Source of the DNA: Saccharum officinarum
Taxonomy: Eukaryota; Streptophyta; Magnoliopsida; Poales; Poaceae
Assembly (NCBI GenBank): GCA_020631735.1
Contig: CM036158.1
Coordinates: forward strand, 81,913,914 to 81,977,913
Length of the DNA stretch: 64,000 nucleotides
Direction of reading: 5' to 3'
Part shown: piece after piece, positions 9,895-21,140 of the stretch
Numbering within the stretch: the stretch's first letter is position 1
Layout: the number at the start of each line of letters is the position of its first letter
Program-made: the position numbers and the translations under genes
The notes under the pieces: generated by a model
What the model was told of the DNA's origin: nothing
What the model saw: the letters and a program-made list of their open reading frames with translations, nothing else
Database searches by the model: none

Positions 9895-10285
9895 CCAGAC
9901 GTGCCGGTCGACGTGACCGGACGCGTCGGTCGAGTGTAACGGTCGAAAACCAGAACGATACCGCTGAGTGACCGGACGCACCGATCAGGGGTGACCGGAC
10001 GCGTCCGATCGTGCAAGAACCTTACTGTACTTTAACCTGATGCTCGACCGCGTCTGATCAGTGATGACCGACGCGTCAGGTCAGCTAAGTACCTTACTAG
10101 AATGTGACCGGACGCGTCCGGTCATTTCCAGTCGCGTCCGATTATACTTTTACCCTCTGAAACACGTGTCAGACTGATCAACGCGTCCGGTCCTCGCAGG
10201 GACCGTGTCCGGTCAAACAGGTTGAAAACGCAGTGACTGTTAGTACTGATCGGACGTGTCCGGTCATGACAGAGACCGCATCCGG
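9895..10285. repeat. Cluster of CCGGACGCGTCCGG-type palindromes
   Basis: Repeated self-complementary motifs such as gaccggacgcgtccggtc and variants (accggacgcgtcggtc, tcggacgtgtccggtc) about 20-60 bases apart. Several have single changes, some of CpG to TpG/CpA type. Their position upstream of the TATA box suggests enhancer-like sites. The same motif recurs in the right LTR at 14395-14556. Confidence 0.65.
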
Positions 10286-10723
10286 TCAAGGGTAAACAAC
10301 TCAAACGACTTCGGAACGCGACGCAACTTGAACCAAATTGCTTCAACTGAACTTTGAGCTTTTCTTGAGCTACCTAGTGTTAAATTTGACAAGTGTGCAC
10401 CACACCTAAACAAAAGACTCACCTAGGTCAAGCTACTCGCTCATGCCCCATTTTATAGTACGGCCAAAGGAAACAAGCGAAGATCCTAACGACTATTCCG
10501 GATGTAACTGAACACCTTGACATCCGGAACTAACCGTCCTTAATCTTGTCGTTGATCCTTTGAAAACCAAAACGATTCCATCAAGGGGCATGAATACCAT
10601 AATGCCTAAAGCAGTTATCAACCCCATACCTAACTTATCAAAGTTTCTGCAAAACACACGTTAGTCATGGTAATAATGTGTTGTCATCAATTGCGAAACC
10701 AACTCCGGGCCTAGATGCTTTCA

Positions 10724-10738
10724 ATCTCCCCTTTTTTG
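10724..10738 (-). other. Polypurine tract next to LTR type A
   Basis: On the minus strand this reads as a run of A then GGGG then agat, directly before TGAAAGC. It is the usual plus-strand primer of LTR retrotransposons and fixes the LTR as a 3' LTR on the minus strand. A second G-rich tract (aaagggggagagagag on the minus strand) lies at about 11098-11113. Confidence 0.6.
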
Positions 10739-13700
10739 TGATTGATGATAACACTTAGATTCAGAAGATTTAAGAGTTGAGGTTTTTGAACATGCTTGGT
10801 TCATATAAGCAAAAAGCTATAAGCACAAGGGTTTAGGAATTGCTTATGTGTTCCAAGCCAACTGAGTGTACTCACAAGATAAAACATAAAGAGTTAGTAC
10901 ACATAAAACATAGCTCATATGAAATTGGAGTAAGGCATGGAAGCACAACCTTATGAGCTAAAATCAATAAGTGACATGATATATAATAAAGTCTCACAAG
11001 CACACTTGTCACAAAATGTAGGATGAGAAATTAAACATGATGCATGAATGTAGCACACAAAGAAAACGAAACCCTCTATCAACACTCCCCTGAATCTACT
11101 CTCTCTCCCCCTTTGGCATCAAACGCCAAAAAAACAAAACTAAGGATTCGACGGGAGAACAGAGGCAGTCGTGTCGGGTGCCGAGGAGCATGGAGTGATC
11201 ACAAACTGCGAAGCATCCTCCTCAGACTCTGAACTGTCAGGCTGACCCTCTGTAGATAGACGTGGCAGTGAAGCAGTCTGGGTCTGTAGAGCAAGTGCAG
11301 GAACTGAAGATGTAGTAGCAACAATAGTAGCAGTCTCTGTCACCTGAGCCTGAAAAATATCAAGAGTGGGAGGATCTGTCGAGGCAACTAACGACGACAC
11401 AGTCTCTGTAGCCAGCCCTGACACTGGAAGAACCACAGTCTCAGAAGCTGACATCCCTGAAGAGGTCACAACAATGTGTGTGCGAGGGTGTTGGCTGACC
11501 AGTCAGCTCGCTGTAGGAAGCACTCAAGTCGGTGAAAGGAGTGCTCGAGAGAAGGTGAGGTCTAGGCTGAGCTGGTGGAGTGAACCCCGTCTGAATAGGA
11601 GTGTAGCTCGAGGACTAAAAAGTCTGAGGAACCTGCTGCTAGGAGAAGGTAAACTAAAAGCTCGGTTATCCCTGACTCTAAGTCTACTGTACTATAGTGT
11701 TGGAGTAAGGACAGACGATGGTGGAGGTACCCCAACAGTGACGAGGTGTCACAGGAGCTGAAGATACTGCTACTGGGTAGCTACCTGCTGCCTCTGCATC
11801 TCAAACTGCTGCCTCTGAAACTCCAGCTGCTGCCTCTGGAACTCGTCCTGATGAGCCTGAATCTGAGCAAATGCGGCAGCTGTGTCCTGAGCCTGTCGCT
11901 GCATCTAAACCTCCTATCTCTCCTGGGCCTGGGTCAGCCTCTCAAGTATAGCCACCATAGCTTGGTCTAGCGGGAGGCTGATCCTGAACCACCGCCTCAT
12001 GGTCGTGAGACCGAGGAGAGCGGTACCGGGATGGGCTGGTAATCCTCGTCAGTGCTGTCAGTGGCAACATCCTCAACTAGATCAGCTGGTTGAGTATCAA
12101 GATCTGCAAGCTCGGCCTTAGCAAGACCCTCAATGGTCTCGTCCTGCTCAGCTGCTATCTCTGGAACCTCTGGCCTCTGAGCTATCCTGGCCTAGGTGCC
12201 TGCTCTCTAGTCACTAAAACCACAGCTGTCGAATATCATACTCTGGAAATGCAGTAGTGGTATCAGATATCTCAGCTCTAATCTCTACAGGCAGGTCACA
12301 CGCAGATCGAATAATAAAATAGATCCAATGAGCATAAGGTAGCTGTCGGTGACCTTGAAGCCTCTGCTAAAGTGTCCTCCATCTCACATAGCATCAGATC
12401 CCAATATCAAACGATGTATGTGAGATGAGGTGATGAACAACCTAGAGCTACATCCATGTCAGGCCCTCTCTGTATCCTAGCCTCGTAGAAGAGTCTGCCT
12501 CACAATAGCATCTAGCACTCTGGCAAGGGGTGTCAAGCTAGCAGGTGTACATCTGGACCCTCGCCAAACGGCTCACGGAAGCAAGGTCTAATCAAATCTA
12601 TGGGTGGTACTGTACCTCCGTGAGGACGTCTCGGTGGTGAAGTCTGTACGAAGCGCAGCTGGTGAATCTTCGTCTCTGAAGAAGGGAGTCTGAGAATCTC
12701 CTGTACCTTGGTGCTGTACAATCTGCGGTCACAGGCCTCAGAATCCAAAGTGTATGAACTCATGAGCAGGGTCAACCCAAAGTGAGGAGTAGAACTCTCT
12801 GACCTGAGTCCGCAGTAAGCTCCAGTCCGTCCTAGAAGTCTGACAGACCAGGTAGAAAGGACAGGTGTGGACGGAGCTGCTCACCAACCACCTCAACTAA
12901 AGCTTCAAGTCGACAGACTCTCTAAGGTCTAAAAAACCATCCGCTGTCGACGTAGGCTCTGTAGAAATCCTCATGCAGAGGTTTGTAGAAGCCCTCTGAA
13001 GCTCGGGATCCCGCTGAGGTGGGAACCACCGACTAACCTTGACAAACCTGAGAGCCATATACCTGTCGTGTTGTAGCTCCCCTGAGATCAATGTGCTCGA
13101 CTGGGGGGGTGACGTCGAGCCCTGGGAGGTGGATAACCTCCACGACGCTGGCCCTCTGGCCTAGGAGTCACCTGAGCACGCGTACGTCCTGAGCGACGAT
13201 GCGGTGGAGTCTGAGCGGTCTGTTCCTCTGTCTCCTCTGTGTCCTCTGTGGGCTGCTCTGCAGGTAGGTCCTCTGTGCCCTTTGTGGCCTCAGTACCGAG
13301 CTGTCGACCATTAAGATGAAAGCGACGCTCACCAATGTGAATCCCACTGCCTCTGCCACCCCTCTCAGCATGCTCTGTAGCATCAGCGATGGTCTGTGCA
13401 ATCTCTGCCTCAGTGGGTGTCCTCTTTCTCTTTTTGACGGCTAACTTTTTGCGTTTTCCATGGGCTACCTCTGTCACCCTGGGAGGACTTTCGTCCTTGT
13501 CACTCGTCCACCACTAGCATTCTTATAGCGAACCATACTGACAGAACTCTATAACTGAGAAAAACCCTGAAAGGCAAGATGGTGTACTGACACTCGTGAG
13601 GCTTGGCCTCAATCCGTATCCGCAGGTTTGGCCTCGGATTCACAGCTGATCACCTGACACACATAGAGCATCAACAAGACCCTCTGTAAAGATGGAATAG

Positions 13701-13938
13701 ATAGAGCTACTATTAAGCATTATATTTTAACTAACAGACGAGCAAGGTCCTTATGAAAGCAAGCATACGAGATAAGAAAAGAATAGATCACGATAGCTAC
13801 CTCGGACGAGCGAAACTTCGATGAAAGGAAAGTGACCTTGACGCGCTAGGGTCCTCGGAAACGACGGACAAACACTGGAGTACCAATAAGATCAAAGGAT
13901 GCATTAGAATTTCACGGGAATCCATCGGCAAACCCTAT
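10739..13938 (-). pseudogene. Internal region of an LTR element with one decayed ORF
   Basis: The minus strand keeps long pieces of one reading frame, broken by stops and frameshifts. It runs from a start near 13526 (MVRYKNASGG) through a lysine-rich segment (13088-13477), an alpha-helical middle at about 12530-12900 with FYSSLWVDPAHEFIHFGF, a glutamine-rich stretch at about 11750-11950, and a serine/threonine-rich end at 11140-11469. No protease, reverse transcriptase, RNase H or integrase motifs were seen. It resembles the gag-like single ORF of non-autonomous plant LTR elements. I cannot name the family firmly. Confidence 0.5.
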
Positions 13939-15299
13939 TGAAAGGATCAAGGAAATGAAATCACCTTGCGGAGTCGAACTCATGCGAAAGTCCTTTGCCG
14001 GAGAACGGTCGGAGAGAGTCGAAGACGTCGCGACCGTTAGGGTTAGGTCGTAGGGTTATGACGGTGGAGCACGACTGCGGCTGCCGAAGACAATGGACGG
14101 GCGCGGGGAGGAGAAGCGGTGCGCACGGTTGAGGAGCTGGCTGCGTGGGAGAGCAGCGGCGGCGCGGCTGCGCGGAAGAGCGCGGCGGCACGCGGGACAA
14201 CTGCGGCGGCGCGCAGGACGGCTACAGCGGCGCGCGGGCAGCTGCGGCGGTGGAGAAGGAGCGGCGGCGCTGGAGAAATCAGCGAGGAGGCGGCTAGGGT
14301 TTAGGGCATGGCAGATTGAAAAGAAAAACAGCGACGGATGTATGGTTAAAAAGGCTTAGATCCGCTTTTCACGCGAACCGGAAGCGGTGGTCGAATGACC
14401 GGACGCGATGAGCAGCGTCCGGTTAGAGTCTAGTAAGCTCCTGCGTGACCAGACGTTCCCGGTTAGGGATGATCGGACGCTGACAGAGTCCGGTCAGAGT
14501 TTACCCGGGAACCAACACGCATGACCGGACGCGGTGGTGGTGGCCGGGACCGGACGNNNNNNNNNNNNNNNNNNNNNNNNNNNNNNNNNNNNNNNNNNNN
14601 NNNNNNNNNNNNNNNNNNNNNNNNNNNNNNNNNNNNNNNNNNNNNNNNNNNNNNNNTCCCGCAAACCACAGCGCGACCAACGTCACCTTTGCAAATGTAC
14701 CAACACCATCAAGTGTACATCTCCATGTGCTTGTGTGTTAGCTTTTTCTCAATCATTTTCAAAGGTTTTCCAGTTAGCTCACTAGGCCCTACATGCAATG
14801 CACTTCATGAATTCACCTAATGGCACCCGTGCGTCGAATAACCGATAAGACTTTCCCTCTTAATAGTTCGGCTATCGACCCTAAACCACTCACACCCTCT
14901 ATGGTGTCTTAAGTGTAAAACAAAATGGCTCTATGGTTATACCTTTGCCTTGAGCCCATTTTATTTCTCCAAATGATGTGATCCACTTCATATCATCACA
15001 TGACCGTCTCGATCCATCGACCTTGACTTCACTTGCTCTTCACTGTTGCATCAGTCCATCGGCGCTAAGTCTTGCTCAAGCTTCACCATCGCATGGTTCT
15101 TCGCTTCGAAGCCTCGACTTGCCCTTCACCTTCACAACCCGTCCACCGAGTCAAGCTTCATCTTGGTCTTCACCATCTTGGTCATATGAGTCAATGTCAT
15201 GTCTCATATTCAATGACCACCTTTATCTAAATTATCCACTTAGATACAAAGGTTAGTCCTAGGTTTCATCAATTAGCCAAAACCAAACTAGGACTTTCA
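13939..15299 (-). mobile_element. LTR-like end, minus orientation (type B), gap inside
   Basis: On the minus strand it begins TGAAAGTCCTAGTTTGG at 15299, a typical LTR tip. At 13939 the plus strand reads tgaaaggatcaag, the same 13 bases as at 9139. Between these are CCGGACGC palindromes (14395-14556), a 100-N gap, and a GC-rich leader-like part (14060-14300). The sequence next to the 15299 tip does not resemble the other LTR, so the two are not a normal pair. The inner border at 13939 is uncertain. Confidence 0.4.
14557..14656. other. Assembly gap (100 N)
   Basis: Exactly 100 N, the usual code for a gap of unknown size. It falls inside the palindrome-rich LTR of type B, so part of that LTR is missing. 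Confidence 0.99.
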
Positions 15300-17428
15300 G
15301 GGCTGAATAACCGCTCAGGCCTCTGAACTCTCAGTTGTGTCCAGACTCTAGAACATCCACCAGGTCTATCAGTTACTCAGTTCCAACCTCAAGAAAATAA
15401 AAAATGACACCAAAACTGAAAAACTGAGAAAATAAACTTTGGCTGGGCTCTGTTTGGTTTGGCTTGATTTTTGTTCCATCAGCTTAAATGCACCCAGCCT
15501 TATCAACTCACGTGCCTTTTTCAAAATGTGACCTCCATGTTCTTTTGAATAGGAGATTTTTTTTCTCTTTTACGTCTTTTCCATTTATTTCTCCGGCCTC
15601 TTTTCTTTTAGAAGGCATCTAAGAAGACCAAAATAGCTCTCTCCCCAGCTTGTTGACTAAGGTCGGGTGATGCTATTGTCCATCCTCGCCCAAAGTCACC
15701 CCTTCGACGCCGAGATCTCTCCCCGTCCAATGCCAACGCTTGGATGCCCTACACACGCAGTTAGAAGCAAGTTGGGCCATCGTCGATGTTCTCTCCTCCA
15801 GGTGAGTGGCGCCATCATCGGTCAAACAACATGGGGAATGGGGCGCCGAGGCAAACCGATGGCGATGGGCGTGGTGCTGAGCCGCACTGGACCTCGATTC
15901 TGGTATGCGGTGGTGTGCGCCGTTGGATTGGAGTACCGAAGTCGGGTGAGGCGACCAAGCCCAACGGCGAGTCTAGCGTGCAATGATGGTGGCGTCAGGC
16001 ATGGGCTATCGTTGGGCAGTGGCGCTGGAGTCAAGTGTGGTGGCATTAGGCAGTGTGGGGCATCGGTGGTCTGTGGTGAGGCAACGTCGGTGCGGGGTGC
16101 CAGATTCATGGATGACTACGATAACAGTCGTGAGATATACATATCTTGGAAAAAATAATTAGATGTGAGATACAATGAATACGAGAGTATAGGCGGTGGT
16201 TGATACCTGTCCTTACGTGTTCTAAAGGAAAGATGCAGTGCGAAGGTTGGTAATCAATAAAATTCGATGAATTGACGAAAGAAAATAAGTTCCAAATGCC
16301 CATGTGCATGCGACTAATACGTAGCGATTGCCAATGATAGAAGAAAATCCATCGTTTCGGTGAAAGCCAGTATTCTTAAGGCCAATAGAGAAACCCGATG
16401 TCTGATGATAGCCTATATTAATCCTACATTTGAAGACCAATTTTGCTAGAGGTTGGGACATACTAATAGTGATGTTTCCCTGCTTGTTAGAAATAAAGAA
16501 TGGAGGATATGATTACTTCATAATAGCCGCTTATGCTAAGAGAGAGCTGCTTGGGGTGATTTTTGTCTGTGCAACTAATTTTGTTGCAAGTATTTCAGTC
16601 ACCTTGGTGATTTGTTTCATGTGAAATTTAGGACTATTTCACGTTTCGCTCGAAAAAAAATAAAAGTTAAATGTGGACATTGGAAATAGACTGCTAAGTG
16701 CATGAAAATAAAAGTTAGGTGCATACTGAGTGAAAGCCCCTTGTCACCCTTGAGACGAAAATGAAATTCAACAAAATTTTGTTAATCTAAAACAGGCCAC
16801 ATTTGTGTGACAGTACGTGGTACGGCGCATCATAAAGAGGTTTCCGGATTCTGGGCAATGTATGTGAGATTAAAAAAAAGGAACAGCTTGTTGACACCAC
16901 GAGTGTGTGAAAACCAGATGTCAAGTGACTGGACTGGAAAGAGGGTTACCTTCGCATTAGCGAGCCTTCGCTGAAAAATAATCAGATACTAACATATACG
17001 AGAACTTTTTTTTTTAGAAACACATACGAGAACTGAGAGTCTGCCTTTTGCACGGGTCTTCATTTCGAGAACCCGTGAGCCCAAATGATGGCGGGTGAGG
17101 TGAGAGCCAATTGCTGCCGATGGCTAGCGATGTTCGCATAGCGGATCAACAAAATAATGAAGCTTTTGAATCAAAATGGCGCTGAAATGAAAATGGGCCT
17201 CTGCTGAGGTGACGAGCGGCCTGAAGTTCCTGCAGGAATGCCCTTCGCAAGGTTGCCAAGTTTCTGCACATGAAAACTAAATATAAAATATGTCTGATTA
17301 ATCAGAAAAGGGTGTGCAGGTTTCGGAACACAGATATGCTTTTCGTGCAACTTATGAAAGGAGTAAAAGGACACATCTAAGTTAAATCCAAAATAAAATT
17401 TTGACTATACCATACGTGCTTAAAACTA
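15300..17428. other. Intergenic DNA, no gene recognised
   Basis: Mixed-composition DNA. A GC-richer block at 15660-16110 gives open frames on both strands with no family resemblance. A MITE-like phrase (gctctgtttggtttggcttg) occurs near 15449. The phrase 'ata(c)acgagaac' is repeated around a T-run at 16995-17035. Nothing supports a gene. Confidence 0.45.
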
Positions 17429-17670
17429 CTCCCTCCGTCCTAAAATAAGTAACGTTTTTTTATTTTCAGACATCTTGTTTGACCGTTTTGTTTTATTAAT
17501 TTTTTTGTGTAAATTATAAAATAAACAAATCATTATTAAAATATCTCTAATGATAAAATAAGTCATAACATAATAAATAATATTTATATAAAAAATGTGA
17601 ATAAGACAAAACGGTCAAATAGAATATTTGGTGAGAGTAAAAAACATTATTTATTTTGGGACGGAGGGAA
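17429..17670. mobile_element. Stowaway-type MITE
   Basis: Terminal inverted repeats ctccctccgtcc (17429-17440) and ggacggaggga (17659-17669), flanked by TA on both sides (17427-17428 and 17671-17672), about 242 bp, AT-rich interior. These are the hallmarks of Stowaway elements mobilised by mariner-like transposases. Confidence 0.85.
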
Positions 17671-17933
17671 TAACTCACAGGTGCGCGGAGCAAGCATGTG
17701 AAAACAAAAACCAGGAAACAGGGTACCGGCCTGGGCTTCGGTAGAGGATTGCAGAGATGGACAATAACACTAAGGTAACTGTGCTTTACATACCAGAAAC
17801 AATCAATCAACGTCGAGTATAATTCAGCATATTTATCGCTCCCACATATGTGACATATGCAACTATTGCAGTGGTTTTGTGCGAGGTTTGAAGACCCGGA
17901 CGTTGGTTGGTCTCAAATCGCATGGAAAATATA

Positions 17934-18080
17934 TACCCCATCCGTTCCAAATTATAAGTTACTCTAACTTTTTTTCATCCATTTTACTATATATCTAGAC
18001 ATATTATTTTATCTAGATACATAGCAAAATAGATTTACCAAAAAAGTCAAAGCGACTTATAATTTGGAACAGAGAGAGTA
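17934..18080. mobile_element. Short Stowaway-like MITE
   Basis: Left ccatccgttccaaattataagt and right acttataatttggaacaga(gaga) form an imperfect inverted repeat enclosing about 100 bp, with TA at the outer edges. This is the same broad MITE class as the previous element but a different family. Confidence 0.75.
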
Positions 18081-18264
18081 TATATTTTTAACGAGAAGGA
18101 CGAGGGATAGAGCACTTGTTATCCCAAATATAGGGACCTTCGCTTGCTGTAGCTAAATGAAGATTGGAAGAAAAACTTTCACAGAAGTAAAAAAATAAGG
18201 GAATAAGACGTGATCAAATCGCTCAACTGCATGGAGCGAACAGCTAGTTGCTGAGGAAATTTCT

Positions 18265-18690
18265 GTAGTTCATTAGAGCATCTCCAGCAGGAGCATCCAA
18301 ATAAGGCCCCTATTTCTGATTTGGATGCTCCCCTGTACTTTTGTTGGCCCCTACTTTGCAATTGCTCCAGTAGAAGGTCCAAACCAGAGCTTAGAAAAGT
18401 ATGGCAACAGTCACTTACAAAAGGAACCCATATGTCATTGAGGAACCAACATAGAGGAGGAGGCGACCAGAGGCGGACGGAAGAGCCCGTGCGCCCGCGC
18501 CCGCACCCACGCAGCGGCGGCAAAGCAAAAGGAGACGAGCGCCGAAGCTAGGCTACGAAAAGAGAGAATCCGAAATCCCGTGAAGATAGGCTACAAAATG
18601 AGCATTCCTGAAGCTGGGCCGCAAAATGAGAAATGAGCATATGAAATCTTGGACTACGAAATGAGAATCAGAAATATCATCCGGCGGCAT
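18265..18690. repeat. MITE end and short degenerate repeats
   Basis: agagcatctccagcaggagc at 18275 is a typical grass MITE tip and 'atttggatgctcccctg' follows as a partial inverted mate. From 18545 to 18690 a phrase like 'gaagctaggctacgaaatgag' recurs several times with drift. No gene. Confidence 0.4.
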
Positions 18691-18869
18691 GAGCATCTGA
18701 AATCATCCTAGCGCGTGATGCTGCTGCTGACCGGCTGTATCTAGCTAGAATAAGGAGAGAGAGAGAGCAGCCGAGCATGCATGCTGCTTCGTGCTCCACG
18801 CCCATCTTTGTGCACGACCACTGCGCCCCTAGGGGATTACCTCTGCCTATGCCCCCAGCCGCGCCTGCT

Positions 18870-19430
18870 GATGAAACACTTGCAACATAAAAAGCATTTG
18901 CTGCAATATACGTCCAACATAGATGAAACATTTACAACATACGCTTGCAACATTTATGTATGGGCACTGCAACATATGCAACATCCAGATAAAACACTTG
19001 CAACATACGTTCAAAACAGTTGAAACATTGCAATATACACTTGCAACATACGTGTATAGCCAGTGCAACATATGCAACATCCAGATTTAACACTTGCAAC
19101 ATACATATGAACACAGATGAAACGTTTGAAACATGCGTTTGAAAACACTTGCAAAAAGCACCTGAAACACTTGAAAACCATTGCAACACATATGCAACAT
19201 CCAGATAAAACACTTGCAACATATAGGTGAAACATATGCAATATCCAGATAAACACATTTTCATCTGAAAAACAGATAAAACATTGGGAACAAACGTTTG
19301 CAACATAAGTGTACAACCATTGCAACATATGCAACATCCCGATCTACTTTTGTAGCATCCATATGAAATCCTTGCAACATACCTTTGAAACAACTGAAAC
19401 ATACGCTTGCAACATTCATTTTCAATGCAA
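18870..19430 (-). repeat. Degenerate 'tgttgca' repeat array C
   Basis: On the minus strand, phrases such as gtgttttatctggatgttgc and 'atatgttgc' repeat many times, matching array A. The ORFs crossing it, rich in Cys, Phe and Met, are by-products of the repeat. It directly follows, on the same strand, the captured DUF538 fragment. Confidence 0.75.
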
Positions 19431-19439
19431 TGTCATCTT

Positions 19440-19853
19440 GCTGCTTGAACGAATGGAGCTCGTTGTTGTGGATCTCGATGCTGGCGCGGAGCTCAATGCC
19501 ACAGAGTGAAAGGAGGTCGTCGGTGCCATGATGGACCACCAGTGGAAGAAGGCCCTAACGCGGATGCTGTCGTGGCCCGAGATGCGGCAGTCGTCGAGGT
19601 AGCCTGTGAGACGATCGCTGAAGGCGGCGAGGTAGCTCGATGCGGCAAGTGGAGCGAAGATCGACTGCGAAGTCCCCGGAACCGGCGTCGAGCATGTAGG
19701 CATGCGCGTTGGCCGGAACAAGGCACGCAGGACGCCCTGGAGATGGAGCTCGTCATACATAATTGTGGCAGGCGATGATGAGGTGGAGTCCGGGCGGGAG
19801 AGCGGGAGCAAGAGCGACGCCACAAGGAGGGCGGCGAGGAGGCGACGCACCAT
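19440..19853 (-). pseudogene. Captured DUF538-family gene fragment
   Basis: DUF538 proteins are small plant secreted or peripheral proteins of unclear function. The minus strand starts MVRRLLAALLVASLLLPLSR, a good signal peptide, then MYDELHLQG (the family's 'YEEL…G' start). After a frameshifted stretch in which an alternative frame reads ANAHAYMLDAGSGDFAVDL, the frame resumes with SYLAAFSDRLTGYLDDCRIS and 'IRVRAFFHWWSI', the conserved DUF538 core. The C-terminal part is lost against array C. Two compensating frameshifts and truncation show it is a dead copy. The juxtaposition with an array used by other elements here suggests transposon capture. Confidence 0.7.
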
Positions 19854-20060
19854 TGCGAGCAGAGACCAGGTGGTGCGGAGCCGTGGAGGCCTGGAAAACG
19901 GAGGGGAACGAGAGACGTGTGGGGGCAGCGGAACAATTCAGAATAGGAGAGTCAGGCATTGAAATATCCGAACGAGAGTCACAGGACGGACCGCTGCGGT
20001 TGCCTGGGCTGCCCGTCCGCTGGCCAGCAAGGAGGCGTCCGGAACGGTCAGGACGTCCTG
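19854..20060. other. GC-rich terminal part of the array-C element
   Basis: GC-rich DNA ending in ggcgtccggaacggtcagga and 'cgtcctgaccccatca', after which the sequence turns AT-rich at about 20060. It is probably one end of the element that carries the DUF538 fragment and array C. The opposite end and target duplication were not found. Confidence 0.35.
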
Positions 20061-20620
20061 ACCCCATCATTATTGAATAGAAAACACAATCTCGGTAGCT
20101 TGTAGCTATGCACTCGATTAATTAAAAATTCAATCTTTGTAGTAGATAAATTATATATGCCTGCATGTTAGGTTTTTCGAAACGAAATAAAAATAATATT
20201 AAACTAACCCTACGAAACCTGCACACCTTGCCTGTGCTTAATTAATAGGAGCAAATATTTCCTCTATTTTTCGTCGTATTTAGATTTGTTTGAAGTCGAA
20301 AGAATATATATAGTTCCACAGAACTTGAATTATATAATATGAAAGTATTTCTTGTAATAAAACTAAAAACATATTCTTATGTCGTTAATCTCTCTCTCTC
20401 TTTATATATATAGGGTGAGTTTTCTATACTCCCGGGAGTAATTACTCTCATCTTCAAAAAAACCACATTGTGTATAGATGCATACTCATTTATCACCTTG
20501 AGTATGTTTACATACTTATTTTAAGATACTATAAATCTTACTACGTAAAAAATTTTTAGCAAAGCTCATACTTTTTAATATATTACTAAAATGCCACTGC
20601 TGTAATATATAAAATAAGTA

Positions 20621-20709
20621 TAACCATATACTCTACGTATACTTGCATACTTGACATACATACTACCATAGATTGTCAAGTATGCAAGTATACGTAGAGT
20701 ATATGGTTA
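20621..20709. repeat. Perfect 36-bp inverted repeat (hairpin)
   Basis: The left arm 20621-20656 begins taaccatatactctacgtat and the right arm 20674-20709 ends atacgtagagtatatggtta. The arms are perfectly complementary over 36 bases with a 17-base loop. It follows a gtgagttttctatactcccg phrase at about 20414 that looks like a transposon tip, so it may be the folded end of a MITE. Confidence 0.85.
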
Positions 20710-20728
20710 CTAATGACACTGGTCAGGC

Positions 20729-20858
20729 AGCTCCTTGTTGGTAGCCAACAACAACAACAACAAAGCCTTTAGTCCCAAGCAAGTTGGGGTAGGTTAGAGT
20801 TGAAACTCAACAAGAGCCCTAGTCACGGTCTAGGCACGTCTAGCTCCTTGTTGGTAGC
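20729..20858 (-). mobile_element. Short SINE (Au-like), 5'-truncated, with target duplication
   Basis: A 17-bp direct repeat agctccttgttggtagc (20729-20745 and 20842-20858) flanks a 96-bp insert. On the minus strand the insert ends in a TTG-repeat tail after 'aacttgcttgggactaaagg', the 3' end pattern of Au-type plant SINEs. The head with the polymerase III promoter is missing. Family naming is from memory. The target duplication is directly visible. Confidence 0.7.
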
Positions 20859-21140
20859 TGCCGCCGACAATATAAAAAATTAGAGATAAAATAGAGTAGA
20901 CAAAGAGGCCGCAATGTAATCTAATCTAGAGAAAAAAAACCAAAGATAGAATTCAATAGCTAATTTCATTTAGCAAAAAAAACATATATGGTCTGCAATT
21001 TAGGAAGACCAATATCTTGTAGGTATCTTGATCTTATCAAAGGTCACTTGCGAGTAATTAATTACAATATTTGGTACAAATATGTTGCCTAAATATATGA
21101 AACATGAGACCCAAGAACATTTCATTCTCTGTTATATTAG

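Larger units (their letters stand above)
9139..10723 (-). mobile_element. LTR, minus orientation (type A, palindrome-rich)
   Basis: On the minus strand it runs from TGAAAGCATCTAGGCCC (at 10723) to CTTGATCCTTTCA (at 9139), with matching TGAAAG/CTTTCA tips and 1,585 bp. A TATA-like tataaatac lies on the minus strand at 9835-9842, and a cluster of CCGGACGCGTCCGG palindromes sits upstream of it. A purine tract abuts the start. This looks like a Sirevirus-type (copia) LTR by its palindromes and AAAAGGGGAGATTG tract, but no copia pol is present to prove it. Flanking 5-mers do not match. Confidence 0.7.

Noticed and set aside
13088..13477. Lysine-rich ORF as an independent gene
   Set aside because: It is one piece of the decayed single ORF of the LTR element at 9139-15299 and has no start or end of its own.
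15667..16158. 163-codon plus-strand open frame
   Set aside because: An equally good frame exists on the other strand. No domain, signal or splice context was found.
18932..19402. 156-codon open frame over the repeat array (minus strand)
   Set aside because: Its Cys/Phe/Met-rich sequence is a direct read-out of the 'tgttgca' repeat. Similar frames occur over array A.
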